IMG/VR virus record: IMGVR_UViG_3300028654_000384
Coordinates: 1 to 64,000 of that record
Strand: one strand, 5' to 3'
Length of the DNA stretch: 64,000 bases
Origin: a virus
Shown here: one piece after another, positions 16,883-25,327 of the stretch
How the letters are laid out: each line of letters starts with the position of its first letter
Position numbering within the stretch: position 1 is the stretch's first letter
Notes under the pieces: generated by a model
The model's input: the letters and a program-made list of their open reading frames with translations, nothing else
The model's database searches: none
Told to the model about the DNA's origin: nothing
Made by a program: the position numbers and the translations under genes

Positions 16883-18538
16883 ATGGCCTACGATCGTTTA
16901 AAGTGTCAGCTGTGTGCCAAGGACTTCGGCCAAGAGGTTGGCTTCCTGCGCCATGTCGCCGACGTTCATGGACTACAACCCGACGAAGAACTTTACGTCA
17001 CGTGGACACTCGTACCTGCAGTCAAGCCCACCTGTGCCTGTGGTTGTGGCCAAGTCGTCAAGTGGAATGGGTGGAAAAAGGGGTACACGTCGAAGTACCT
17101 GCGGGGTCACAACGCTGCATCCGACACCGTCTTTGCCGATCCCGTTCGCGCAAAGGAGTTCGCAGAGAAACGCGCGAAAGGCTACGCCGACGGCAAGTAC
17201 TCGTCGTGGAACAAGGGCCTGACCAAGGAGAATGATCCACGCATTCAGGTGATCGCTGACAAGATCTCCGCATCGCTGATCGAGGGCTACGCTTCAGGGT
17301 CGATCGTTGACTGGCACGCGCTCGATCCTGATAAGGCCCGTGCCGCGGTAGCAAAGCAGTCAGCGACGAAGGCAGCTCGGTTCGCGTCAGGTGAATTGGT
17401 GCCGTGGAACAAGGGTGAAACGAAAGAGACCAATCCGATCATTGCTGCCGCAGCGGTGAAGATTGCCGCGCAGTACACACGCCCCAATGCCGGCGCGCGC
17501 ATCAAGCTCGACCAGGTGAAGGAGCGGATTGACGCACACGCTGACAAGTTCACCGCCGTGTCTGACCTGAGCGAGTACACGACTCGTCGCGTTGCTCGGC
17601 TCAAATTTCGCTGCACTGTCTGCGGCACCGAACAGAGCAAGAGCCTCGCCATGCTCGAGGAGTGTCCCGTCTGCTTCACCTGTCACCCGAAGGAGTCGAA
17701 GGGTCAACTCGAGGTCTACGACTTCGTCAAGGCGCTGTCACCCGACGCTGTGCTGTCAGATCGCACCGTCATCGCTCCACTAGAGCTCGACGTCTTTGTC
17801 CCCTCGCACAAGTTGGGCATCGAGTACAACGGCCTTTACTTCCACAGTGCCGAGTGCCTCACTGACCCGAACTATCACCAGCGCAAGCTCGAGGCCTGTC
17901 TCACCGCCGGCATCAACCTGTTTTCCGTCTACGAGGACGAGTGGCGTGATCGCCGGCCCATCATCGAGGCCATGATCCGTCACCGCCTGTTGTCACCCAC
18001 CGTCACCTACCACGCTCGTAAGTTGTCGGTCGTCGAGCTACCAACCGCTCAGGCTCGTGCCTTCTTTGACGCCAACCACCTCGAGGGCTATGCACGGTCG
18101 TCGGTCACCCTCGGCCTCGTCGATACCAAAGATGGTGTGGTCGCCGCCATGGCACTGCGCAGGCCCTTTCACCGAGGCCATGCCTCATCATACGAGGTGT
18201 CGCGGTGCTGTGCCAAGTTGGGCACCTCTGTCCGCGGTTGGCTGGGCAAGTTGACGACGCGTGCCGCGGGGTGGGCCGCCGAACGGGGTTCGGTGCAGCT
18301 GATGACCTACGTCGATGCTCGTGTCGGCAGGGGCACGGGCTATGAAGCGGCGGGTTGGCAGCTGGTCAAGGCATCGACGGGCATCCGCTTCTGGTGGACT
18401 GACTTCGATCACCGCTACAACCGCTTCAAGTTCAAGGCCGACAAGGCTCGAGGCATGACGCAGGCCCAAGTCGCTGATGAGGCAGGCGTCGTCCAGATCT
18501 TCGGCTGCACCAACTCATCATGGCGTTACGTGATCTGA
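16883..18538 (+). CDS. Vsr/EDxHD-like homing endonuclease with zinc fingers
   Basis: A 551-residue protein. The start at 16883 is fixed by the leaderless promoter; an upstream in-frame codon at 16847 lies inside the promoter. Layout: N-terminal finger Cys8/Cys11/His24/His29, CACGC cluster, NUMOD3-like repeats (WNKGLTKEND, PWNKGETKETN), a zinc ribbon (CTVCG, CPVC, C-H-P-K), then a Vsr-like core with LELDVFVP, IEYNGLYFHS and YEDEWRDR, and a C-terminal half ending FWWTDFDHRYNRFKFKADK. It is a clear paralogue of the minus-strand gene at 14558-16213. Confidence 0.86.
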   Translation: MAYDRLKCQLCAKDFGQEVGFLRHVADVHGLQPDEELYVTWTLVPAVKPTCACGCGQVVKWNGWKKGYTSKYLRGHNAASDTVFADPVRAKEFAEKRAKGYADGKYSSWNKGLTKENDPRIQVIADKISASLIEGYASGSIVDWHALDPDKARAAVAKQSATKAARFASGELVPWNKGETKETNPIIAAAAVKIAAQYTRPNAGARIKLDQVKERIDAHADKFTAVSDLSEYTTRRVARLKFRCTVCGTEQSKSLAMLEECPVCFTCHPKESKGQLEVYDFVKALSPDAVLSDRTVIAPLELDVFVPSHKLGIEYNGLYFHSAECLTDPNYHQRKLEACLTAGINLFSVYEDEWRDRRPIIEAMIRHRLLSPTVTYHARKLSVVELPTAQARAFFDANHLEGYARSSVTLGLVDTKDGVVAAMALRRPFHRGHASSYEVSRCCAKLGTSVRGWLGKLTTRAAGWAAERGSVQLMTYVDARVGRGTGYEAAGWQLVKASTGIRFWWTDFDHRYNRFKFKADKARGMTQAQVADEAGVVQIFGCTNSSWRYVI

Positions 18539-18560
18539 TCGTCAGTGTGCGGGTGACGAA

Positions 18561-18566
18561 TACTTA
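18561..18566 (+). promoter_or_regulatory. Candidate late promoter element TACTTA
   Basis: The context is GAATACTTACTTTC; the motif begins 14 bases before the ATG at 18575, giving a leader of about two bases. It closely resembles the element at 13896, which precedes another tagged gene. Confidence 0.45.
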
Positions 18567-18574
18567 CTTTCATC

Positions 18575-19012
18575 ATGCAGCTCACCGAACGTCACCTCCG
18601 CGACCTCATCGGTCAGGTCATCACTGAAGCCAAGGGCAAGGATCGCGGCGCCGACGCTGCCAAGCAGGTGGCTGATGCTATCAAGGTGCTCATCACGGTG
18701 GGCCCCAAGGTCGAGAAGTACTTTGAGGAGAAGTTGTCTATGATGACGACGATCCCCGCTATGTTCTCTGACGAGCTCGAAGTAGAACATGTTGTCGACA
18801 AACTGCGTAATCTCATTGATAAGGCGGTGGAGCTCGACGATGTCGTGGTGCCTGTATACAAGGCCGCCGCAAAGGCTGCGCCCAAGGCTCCCACCCGCGA
18901 CCGCTCTCGCGGCCGCCTGGCCAACGCCAATCCTACCGCCGACGAGCGTTCACTGGGACTAAACAAGCGTCGTGAAATTCGGCGTCAGGCACGTGAGCGT
19001 GGTCGGACCTAG
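18575..19012 (+). CDS. Tagged small protein with basic C-terminus
   Basis: A 145-residue protein starting MQLTERHLRDLIGQVITEAKG, a member of the tag family whose I-T-E|A would suit a prohead protease. The middle is helical and amphipathic. The last 45 residues are Ala/Lys/Arg-rich (KAAAKAAPKAPTRDRSRGR, ending RQARERGRT), as expected for a DNA-associated protein. A head-packaged DNA-binding internal protein would fit the tag, the basic tail and the late-type motif; this is inference. Confidence 0.65.
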   Translation: MQLTERHLRDLIGQVITEAKGKDRGADAAKQVADAIKVLITVGPKVEKYFEEKLSMMTTIPAMFSDELEVEHVVDKLRNLIDKAVELDDVVVPVYKAAAKAAPKAPTRDRSRGRLANANPTADERSLGLNKRREIRRQARERGRT

Positions 19013-19020
19013 GCCACCAC

Positions 19021-19281
19021 ATGTCCTCCTGGCTCCGCGACGGCACCGCACCCCCACCGAGGGCCCTCGAAATAATCATCGGCCACTTCGATAGGGTTGC
19101 CTGTCCCACATACCTCGGGGCCATCTCGCTTGAAGTGGGGTGGAGCCTGGCCCGGACGCAGGAGATGGTGACGGTGCTGGTGCATCAGGGCTTGGTGCGT
19201 GAGCTGTCGATCGATGAAAAGCGGGCAATGGGTGGTGACGCTGACCACACAATCTACGTGCGCGTGTCAAAAGCGGCCTGA
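19021..19281 (+). CDS. Small putative winged-helix protein
   Basis: An 86-residue protein. The pattern ALEIIIGHF...YLGAISLEVGWSLARTQEMVTVLVHQGLVREL, followed by a polar turn and a strand TIYVRVS, looks like a winged helix (three helices and a wing). That would suit a small transcription regulator, but no family was recognised. It starts nine bases after the tagged gene and precedes the baseplate chaperone operon. Confidence 0.5.
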   Translation: MSSWLRDGTAPPPRALEIIIGHFDRVACPTYLGAISLEVGWSLARTQEMVTVLVHQGLVRELSIDEKRAMGGDADHTIYVRVSKAA

Positions 19282-19319
19282 GATCACGCGGTAGCTGACA
19301 CCTATCCTCGTCGGTGGTG

Positions 19320-19325
19320 TATGAT
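19320..19325 (+). promoter_or_regulatory. TANNNT -10 element (TATGAT)
   Basis: It is preceded by TGACAC at 18 bp. The predicted start at 19332 gives a short leader containing GAGGAA before the ATG at 19348. Confidence 0.45.
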
Positions 19326-19347
19326 GACCATTGAACGAGGAATGCAC

Positions 19348-20217
19348 ATGTCAGACGAACGTGAACAGCGTAACCAGGTCTTTGCAGCGGCGCCCACCGC
19401 CGGCGTCGATGCGCGGATCCCGACTCAATCGGCCGTAGACAAGTTCAAGGCCGACTTCGGCATTGACATCCCGACGGAGACAGTGCCCCTGCCGTCGAAT
19501 GGCAAGGTCTACCCGCCGGCGTCGCCGCTCCACAATCAGGAGACGGTCGACATTCTACCCATGACGGCCCGCGAAGAGGACATCCTGACCAGCCGCGCCC
19601 TGATGAAGAAGGGCACCATCCTCAGTGAACTGATCAAGTCGTGCCTCGTCAACAAGGCCATCGACCCGCTCGACATGCTGATCGGTGATCGGACGGCAAT
19701 CATGGTCGCCATCCGGATCACGGGCTACGGCGCCGACTATGACACCGAAGTCGAGTGCAATGAGTGCCAGAACAAGTCGCCCAAGCCCTTTAACTTGGGT
19801 GAACTGCCCATCAGGCGCTTGGCACTGACACCTGTCGCCGACGGCCTCAACTTGTTTGAGTTCACGTTGCCGCTGACCAAGAAGGTGATCAGGTTCAAGT
19901 TCCTGACGGGCCGCGATGAGGAGCAGATCACGGCGACGGCGGACAGGCAGAAGAAGCTAAACCTACAGTCCGACGCGACGGTGACGACCAACCTGTTGTA
20001 CTGCATTCAGGCCATTGACGGCATCGAGGATCGGGCCAAGATCGCCTCCTTCGTCAGGATGATGCCCGCGCGGGACTCACTGGCGCTACGTAGCTATATC
20101 CGCGACAACGAACCCGGCATCATCATGCGGCAGGAGGTGACGTGCCCGTCCTGTGGATGTACGGAGGTGATCTCGATGCCAATTGGGATTACGTTCTTTT
20201 GGCCTGGCTCCAAGTGA
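19348..20217 (+). CDS. Baseplate hub assembly chaperone, gp26-like (T4 base plate protein family)
   Basis: A 289-residue protein. The start at 19348 follows GAGGAA; longer in-frame starts overlap the promoter. The order LPSNGKVYPP, then PMTAREEDILTSRALMKKG, then DRTAIMVAIRITGYGADYDT and a zinc ribbon (CNECQNKSPKPF with CPSCGC near the C-terminus) is that of the family Pfam names T4 bacteriophage base plate protein (PF12322; T4 gp26/gp51 region). These are needed for baseplate hub assembly. The downstream small gene overlaps it, as in related phages. Confidence 0.8.
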   Translation: MSDEREQRNQVFAAAPTAGVDARIPTQSAVDKFKADFGIDIPTETVPLPSNGKVYPPASPLHNQETVDILPMTAREEDILTSRALMKKGTILSELIKSCLVNKAIDPLDMLIGDRTAIMVAIRITGYGADYDTEVECNECQNKSPKPFNLGELPIRRLALTPVADGLNLFEFTLPLTKKVIRFKFLTGRDEEQITATADRQKKLNLQSDATVTTNLLYCIQAIDGIEDRAKIASFVRMMPARDSLALRSYIRDNEPGIIMRQEVTCPSCGCTEVISMPIGITFFWPGSK

Positions 20218-20473
20218 CAAAGAGCTGCTCATCTGGGAACCAGCGTTTCTCTGCGTCTATTATGGGGGCATGACTGCATCTGAGGCGTATAACCTTCCCG
20301 TTCCCGTCAAACGTTGGTGGGTGGATCGCATCGTGCGCGAGCTCAATAAGGACAAGAGCGTCGATGGCGATAGCTCTCCGAGCCGTGCTCTCCACACCAA
20401 TTCTCCTGAAGTGAGGCAGATGCAGGGTAGAACAAGGCCGCAGTCACCTTCTCGTTTGAGGCGCTTCACTTGA
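20183..20473 (+). CDS. Small conserved baseplate-operon protein
   Basis: A 96-residue reading with a TTG start overlapping the preceding gene by 35 bases. The conserved core is LLIWEPAFLCVYYGGMTASE followed by NLPVPVKRWWVDRIVREL, a pattern I associate with the small protein encoded just after the baseplate chaperone in many myoviruses. The tail is basic and Ser/Arg-rich. Its function is unknown; a role in tail or baseplate assembly is inferred from position. The exact start is uncertain because no good ribosome-binding site is visible. Confidence 0.6.
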   Translation: MGLRSFGLAPSDKELLIWEPAFLCVYYGGMTASEAYNLPVPVKRWWVDRIVRELNKDKSVDGDSSPSRALHTNSPEVRQMQGRTRPQSPSRLRRFT

Positions 20474-20488
20474 TCTCCTTCTAGTGGA

Positions 20489-20494
20489 TAGTTA
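20489..20494 (+). promoter_or_regulatory. Candidate late promoter element TAGTTA
   Basis: The context is GTGGATAGTTAGATC, 52 bases before the ATG at 20541, in the intergenic gap. Confidence 0.35.
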
Positions 20495-20540
20495 GATCTG
20501 CAGCGAATTGTGGAGAACGCCGCGGCAGAAAGACACTCTC

Positions 20541-20831
20541 ATGCAGATCGACTCAAACATTGTCACGGCGTTTTTTACCGCGGTGCCCGCCACGCTGTTG
20601 GCCTTGGGAACCTTAGTTACATCGCTCAAGAACGCGCGCAAGCTCGATGACGTTCACTTGACGCTCAACAGTAGGTTGACGGAACTGATCAAGACCACGC
20701 TCGCACAAGGTAGGCAGAATGAGCGCGATGATCAGCGCGACGGGTCAAGCACCGCACCCACGAAGTCACAACCTGCAGTCATTCCAATCGTCTTTGTGCC
20801 GACCGTCACCATCGACAAAGACGACAAGTAA
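20541..20831 (+). CDS. Small single-TM membrane protein
   Basis: A 96-residue reading from the ATG at 20541. It has an N-terminal hydrophobic helix (IVTAFFTAVPATLLALGTLV, about residues 4-24), then a conserved-looking DDVHLTLNSRLTELIKT and a charged C-terminal tail. Small phage proteins with this layout (one helix plus an NSR-L-ELL motif) are common near lysis genes and have been proposed as holins or lysis regulators. No endolysin is adjacent, so the role stays open. A TTG at 20508 in frame is a possible longer start. Confidence 0.6.
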   Translation: MQIDSNIVTAFFTAVPATLLALGTLVTSLKNARKLDDVHLTLNSRLTELIKTTLAQGRQNERDDQRDGSSTAPTKSQPAVIPIVFVPTVTIDKDDK

Positions 20832-20852
20832 TTCCACGCCCTAGAGCGGGAA
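20832..20852. terminator. Possible bidirectional hairpin between convergent genes
   Basis: TTCC(A)CGC and GCGGGAA pair around CCTAGA, giving about seven pairs with one bulge. It sits exactly where the plus-strand and minus-strand genes converge. There is no T-run, so terminator function is uncertain. Confidence 0.3.
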
Positions 20853-21125
20853 CTTGATACCGAGCACCCGCTCAAATTCCCGTGCCGACGCGTGCTTCAG
20901 GTTGAGCTTATTCATGACGCTGTCGACGGTCGCACCCGGCCGCTCGAGCTCTTCCTGAAAGCGCCGTGAGTCAATCATGGCTTGAGCCACAGCATTGACC
21001 TCTTCGGGAGTGCCCCTGATCTTGAGGTTGATGGCCTTGCCGACGAGCCACGCGGCCACCGATGTCAGAAAGATCTTGCCGAGGACGTTCATGCGAAGTT
21101 CGTTGAGGCGGTTAGCGTCGTTCAT
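20841..21125 (-). CDS. Small conserved phage protein (minus strand)
   Basis: A 94-residue protein, one of only two minus-strand genes. The pattern LNELRMNVLGKIFLTSVAAW then GKAINLKIRGTPEEVNAVAQ and SRRFQEELERPGATVDSVMNKL is one I associate with small uncharacterised proteins of T4-like marine phages. It has one moderately hydrophobic helix near the N-terminus and an otherwise helical, soluble-looking body. A TACTTA motif lies on its own strand two bases beyond the predicted start of transcription. It is divergent from the tape measure gene. Confidence 0.65.
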   Translation of the reverse strand: MNDANRLNELRMNVLGKIFLTSVAAWLVGKAINLKIRGTPEEVNAVAQAMIDSRRFQEELERPGATVDSVMNKLNLKHASAREFERVLGIKFPL

Positions 21126-21133
21126 GGCGACGA

Positions 21134-21139
21134 TAAGTA
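21134..21139 (-). promoter_or_regulatory. Candidate late promoter element TACTTA (minus strand)
   Basis: On the minus strand the sequence reads ACATACTTATCGTCGCC and then ATG at 21125. It shares ATACTTATCG with the elements at 45866 and 61716 although it is in the opposite orientation. Confidence 0.45.
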
Positions 21140-21158
21140 TGTCACAGGATGTTGACCT

Positions 21159-24100
21159 GTGCCGTCTAACGAAGATCTGTCTGACCAGCTCAGCCTGACG
21201 ACAAAGCTCGCCTCAATGCTGGAGCGGATGGCCGCGGCGTCGGGTAAGATCGAGCAGTCGTACGCGTCACAGATCGACTCCGTCACGAAGTTGGCGGCCG
21301 CGATGGGCCAGATCAACACGCAGGGGGCCGTCGCCGGCATTGAAGTCCTCAACAAGTCCGTCAAGGACATGCAGGACAAGATGAAGCAGGCCGGCGGGGC
21401 CTCGGAGAGTGCCTTTCAAAAGCTGGGCAAGAAGGTCGAAGACACGGGCAAGACCTTCAAGGACAAGTTTCCCAAGTCGGTCGTCATTGCGACGGCGGCA
21501 CTGTCGGGCTTTGCCCAGGGCGTTCGCAACATCATCGCCTTGGGTAAGGGCCTGACGGGTTTCGTCACGGGCTTTGTCGACGGCATCTTCAGCCTCGGCG
21601 CCGCCATCATTGCCATCCCATTCAAGATCTTCGAGGGCCTCGTCGACATGGCGGCCAAGTCGGCAGGTGGCAGCAACGAGCTGATGCAGGCGATCGAGGG
21701 GCTCCGCAAGGAATTTGGCTTCCTGTACGGCACCACCAACAAGACAATCATAGACATGACCAAGTCGTTGCAGGGTTTCAGCGACACCGGGCTGTCGGCA
21801 TGGCGCATCTTCGGCAACATGGCACAGCGCCTCGAGGCCTTTCAAAAGTTGGCGACGGAGATGGGAGCGACCTTCACCTCGCTGCGCAAGGAGTTTGAGG
21901 CCAATGGCGGCGCACTGCTAGCCTACCAGAAGGGCCTGGGCATCAGCGATGAGCTGATGAAGGGCGTCGCTTCCCGGGCCATCGCGATGGGCGATTCATT
22001 GGGTGACACCCTGAAGAGCGCGACCAAGTACTCGCTGGAGTTGGCCAAGGCCTTCGGCCTCGATGCCAAGGTACTGAGCCGCGACATGGCCAAGGCACTG
22101 ACTGACGTCAAGCACTTTGCAGGGGCGACGATCAAGGAGATCGGCGAGGCGGCGACCTATGCCCGCAAGTTGGGCCTGGAGCTTGACAAGATCACGGGTA
22201 CCCTCGACGCCTTTGAGACCTTCGACTCCGCCGCCGAGAACGTCGCCAAGCTGTCACAGGCCTTCGGGGTGCAGGCCGACGCCTTCGAGCTGATGTCAGC
22301 ACAGAATCCTGCGGAACAGATCGACATTCTACGTAAGTCGTTCTCAAAGGCGGGCGTCGATGCCTCGACCTTCAACCGCCAGCAACTCAAGTTGTTGGCA
22401 TCGACGACGGGCCTCGACGAGGCGACGGCGAAACAGGCCTTCTCGTTGAAGAACCAGGGCATTGGCCTCGATCAAGTCAAGAAGAAGGGTGGCGAGGCCG
22501 AGAAGAAGACGCTGACACAGGCTGAGGCAATGGGCAAATTGGCCGACGCCATCGAGCGTATGGTGCAGTCGGGTGGCGGCATGGAGGGTGGCTTCTGGGA
22601 CCAGTTCGTCAAGGGCATCAAGAACGGCATCATGTCGTCGAAGGAGTTCTTTGGCCTGATGCGCAACATTCAGATCGCTCTGCGTGACGTCTACATGATT
22701 GGCGTCCAGTTGGGTCGCGTCCTGGTCAAGATCGTGCCGGGTTTCAAGGACATCTTGGGAGGCCTAAGTGACTTCTTCCAGCCCAAGTACTTCGACAAGC
22801 TGTTCAGGGGCATCAGCGACTCTGTCAAGCGTTTCTTCAGTCCTGACAGTCCTGACAAGAACTCGATTCCTAAACTGATCGAGGGCCTGCAGAAGTCCTT
22901 CACCGACATGTTCACCGCCGAAGGCCCACACGGCAAGCGAATCCTCGAGGGCTTCAAGACCTTCTTCAAGGCGTTCTCCGGCATCGCGGCGTCGGCCATC
23001 ACTTGGTTGGCAGATCAGATCCGCGATGGCATCAAGGTCGTCATTGACCTACTGACAGGTCGCACGAAGTTGGGTACTGCGGGAGCCAAGGGCGCCGCCG
23101 CTGGTGGATTGGGCTTCTTGGCCGATGTGTTGGGCCCTGTCGTCGAGTCGTTGAAGGGCGCGTGGCAAAAGCTGAAGGATCCCCTCCACGACCTGGTGAT
23201 GCAGCTGGGCAAGATGTTGAAGACGTTCCTGACATCTGACGAGTTCATCGGCTTCATCAAGCCTGCGCTGCCCTACCTCGCCACAGCGTTGTTCGGGCCC
23301 GTCTTCACTCGTGCCATCCTCGGCGCAGTGACTGCTAGCCTGGCCAAGGGTGCCATCGGCATGCTGACCGGGGGCGGAGGACAGGCCGTCATCAAGCAAG
23401 TGGCCGCGAAGGCTGCGGCGAGCCTATCGGGTAAAGTGGAGGGCGGTCTATTGGGCAAAGCGGGCGGTCTGGCAGGTCGCGTCGCTGGGCCTGCTGCGCT
23501 GGTGGTGGCAGCGCTGGCCATTGGCAAGGGCGTCGATGAGTACACTGACCAAATCACCAGCACCCTCGATCGGTCGTCGAAAGTCATCGGTGCGGGTGCC
23601 ACAGGCGTCGTCGACGCCCTGACGTTGGGCCTATTGCCCGATGACCTGAAGTTGAAGCTGGCCAACACCATGGCGTCGGTGACCGACTCGGTCTTTGGTG
23701 CCATCAAGTCGGCCTTCGGCGAGGGCTTTGGTAACAGCCTCAAGCAGACGCTGGCGTCGGCCTTCGAGGTCTTCGGCAACATCTGGTCGGTGTTGAGCAA
23801 CCTATTCACCGGCGACCAAGCGTCGTTCAACCAGTCGGTCCTCGAGTTGGGAGCGTCACTGCTGCGGTTCGTCATCAATGCCGTTGAGTACACCCTCAAC
23901 CAAGCACCATTGTTGCTGGTGAAACTGGGGACGAAGGTGATTGACGGCCTGGGCGGCATCATCATCAAGATGGTGACGGGCTTTGGCTCCCTGTTGGCAT
24001 CGGGTGTCGATGAGGTCTTTGGCACCCACTTGGCCGACAAGATGAAGCAATGGGGTGAGACCGTCAACAAGGGAATGGATGCTGCTGCCGCGGCCATCGT

Positions 24101-25040
24101 CAAGACGACTGATCAGAACTCCAAGCAGATCGCTGACGCCACGCAGAACTTCAATGACACCTATCTCCGGACGTCGGCCGATAAGGCTAAGATTGCCGCA
24201 TCGGCTGCACTGTCGGCGACACAGGCCACCAATGATGCTGTCAAGCAAGCCGCTGATGCGGCGGGTGGCGGCTTGTCAAAGGTAGCTGAGAACCTGCAGG
24301 CCGTCAAGGACGCCAAGAAGCAGCTCGATGACAAGGACTTTGATGTCGCTGGGGCGCTCAAGTCGATCGGCGACAAGCTCCGAGGTGTGTCGTTCAACCT
24401 CATCAGCGACGATCAATTGGCTGACATCGACAAGTCGAACACCGGACTTCAGTCACTGCACGACCTCGTCGGTACCATTCCCACCACGTTGGGCGACATC
24501 TCGAGCGGGTTGAAGGCCACGTCGTTCAACTTCATCAGTGATGATCAGTTGACGGACATGAGCAAGTCGTTGAAGGGCTTCAAGGCGCTCGACAAGTTCT
24601 CGACCGACGTTGCGGGTTCGTTCTCCAACTTTACCGATCTATCGAAGGCCGCGGCGACGATCAAGAAGGGTGCCATCGCCGAGGCTGCCATGGCAATCTC
24701 TGACATGGTCGCCGCCGCCAATGAGCTCGATTCTGCGTTGGCCGACGGCAACATCAATAAGATTGACGTCAAGGCCAAGCTCGATCGAGTCGCCAAGGCG
24801 GTGGGTCTAGGAGGCAAGGCCACGTACACTGTCAATCCAAGCAAGCAGGTGCAGATCGTCGTCAATCTCGAGGTGACAATGGACGTCGACAAGGTCGAAA
24901 AGGTGATGATCATGCGCCAGCAATCGATCATCCGCGACCGCCTCAATTTTGCGACTGACAATCCGGCCGCCAAGGGCGTCACGACAGTGCCCTCGACGTA
25001 CCAAGCAACGCTGCCCAACGTGCAAGGCGGGTCACAGTGA
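21159..25040 (+). CDS. Tail tape measure protein
   Basis: A 1,293-residue protein with a GTG start preceded by CAGGATG. It is long, mainly helical and Ala/Gly/Lys-rich, with hydrophobic segments typical of tape measures (VVIATAALSGFAQGVRNIIALG near 110; IIAIPFKIFEGLVDMAAKSA; PYLATALFGPVFTRAILGAV near 710-740). The protein fills the tube lumen and sets tail length; by the usual rule of about 0.15 nm per residue, a tail near 190 nm would follow. The C-terminal third has repeated segments (FNLISDDQLADIDKS and FNFISDDQLTDMSKS). It lies between the chaperone genes and the baseplate genes, as expected. Confidence 0.88.
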   Translation: MPSNEDLSDQLSLTTKLASMLERMAAASGKIEQSYASQIDSVTKLAAAMGQINTQGAVAGIEVLNKSVKDMQDKMKQAGGASESAFQKLGKKVEDTGKTFKDKFPKSVVIATAALSGFAQGVRNIIALGKGLTGFVTGFVDGIFSLGAAIIAIPFKIFEGLVDMAAKSAGGSNELMQAIEGLRKEFGFLYGTTNKTIIDMTKSLQGFSDTGLSAWRIFGNMAQRLEAFQKLATEMGATFTSLRKEFEANGGALLAYQKGLGISDELMKGVASRAIAMGDSLGDTLKSATKYSLELAKAFGLDAKVLSRDMAKALTDVKHFAGATIKEIGEAATYARKLGLELDKITGTLDAFETFDSAAENVAKLSQAFGVQADAFELMSAQNPAEQIDILRKSFSKAGVDASTFNRQQLKLLASTTGLDEATAKQAFSLKNQGIGLDQVKKKGGEAEKKTLTQAEAMGKLADAIERMVQSGGGMEGGFWDQFVKGIKNGIMSSKEFFGLMRNIQIALRDVYMIGVQLGRVLVKIVPGFKDILGGLSDFFQPKYFDKLFRGISDSVKRFFSPDSPDKNSIPKLIEGLQKSFTDMFTAEGPHGKRILEGFKTFFKAFSGIAASAITWLADQIRDGIKVVIDLLTGRTKLGTAGAKGAAAGGLGFLADVLGPVVESLKGAWQKLKDPLHDLVMQLGKMLKTFLTSDEFIGFIKPALPYLATALFGPVFTRAILGAVTASLAKGAIGMLTGGGGQAVIKQVAAKAAASLSGKVEGGLLGKAGGLAGRVAGPAALVVAALAIGKGVDEYTDQITSTLDRSSKVIGAGATGVVDALTLGLLPDDLKLKLANTMASVTDSVFGAIKSAFGEGFGNSLKQTLASAFEVFGNIWSVLSNLFTGDQASFNQSVLELGASLLRFVINAVEYTLNQAPLLLVKLGTKVIDGLGGIIIKMVTGFGSLLASGVDEVFGTHLADKMKQWGETVNKGMDAAAAAIVKTTDQNSKQIADATQNFNDTYLRTSADKAKIAASAALSATQATNDAVKQAADAAGGGLSKVAENLQAVKDAKKQLDDKDFDVAGALKSIGDKLRGVSFNLISDDQLADIDKSNTGLQSLHDLVGTIPTTLGDISSGLKATSFNFISDDQLTDMSKSLKGFKALDKFSTDVAGSFSNFTDLSKAAATIKKGAIAEAAMAISDMVAAANELDSALADGNINKIDVKAKLDRVAKAVGLGGKATYTVNPSKQVQIVVNLEVTMDVDKVEKVMIMRQQSIIRDRLNFATDNPAAKGVTTVPSTYQATLPNVQGGSQ

Positions 25041-25049
25041 GTATAGGAT
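25021..25049 (+). promoter_or_regulatory. Promoter TGCAAG-17-TAGGAT, leaderless
   Basis: TAGGAT begins exactly 12 bases before the ATG at 25056. The element shares TGCAAG and GTATAGGAT with that at 61091. Confidence 0.55.
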
Positions 25050-25055
25050 CTGCAC

Positions 25056-25322
25056 ATGGCTGACAATAATGACTTCATCGACCGCCTGCGCGAAGATCCG
25101 ATGTATCAGGCCGCGCTGGCCAAGGCGCGGACGCCCGCGGAACGCCAATTGATCACCACGTTGGTCGAGAACCTGGTCGGTGGCATCGGCGGAGTGCTGG
25201 GCCCGGTCATCGAACGCGCCAAACGTGACCCCGAGTTTGCGCGACAATTGAACAAGGCAATCAGTGAAGACAAGGACGTACTTACCGCTAGCACCGCCGC
25301 GTTGTCGGGCTCGACTTCCTGA
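25056..25322 (+). CDS. Small helical protein between tape measure and baseplate genes
   Basis: An 88-residue protein. The sequence is acidic at the start (MADNNDFIDRLREDPMYQ), then helical (TPAERQLITTLVENLVGGIG) with a mildly hydrophobic centre and a Thr/Ser/Ala-rich end. No family is recognised. It has its own leaderless promoter inside the end of the tape measure gene, unusual for a gene flanked by late structural genes, which suggests expression timing different from its neighbours. Confidence 0.55.
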   Translation: MADNNDFIDRLREDPMYQAALAKARTPAERQLITTLVENLVGGIGGVLGPVIERAKRDPEFARQLNKAISEDKDVLTASTAALSGSTS

Positions 25323-25327
25323 ACTGC

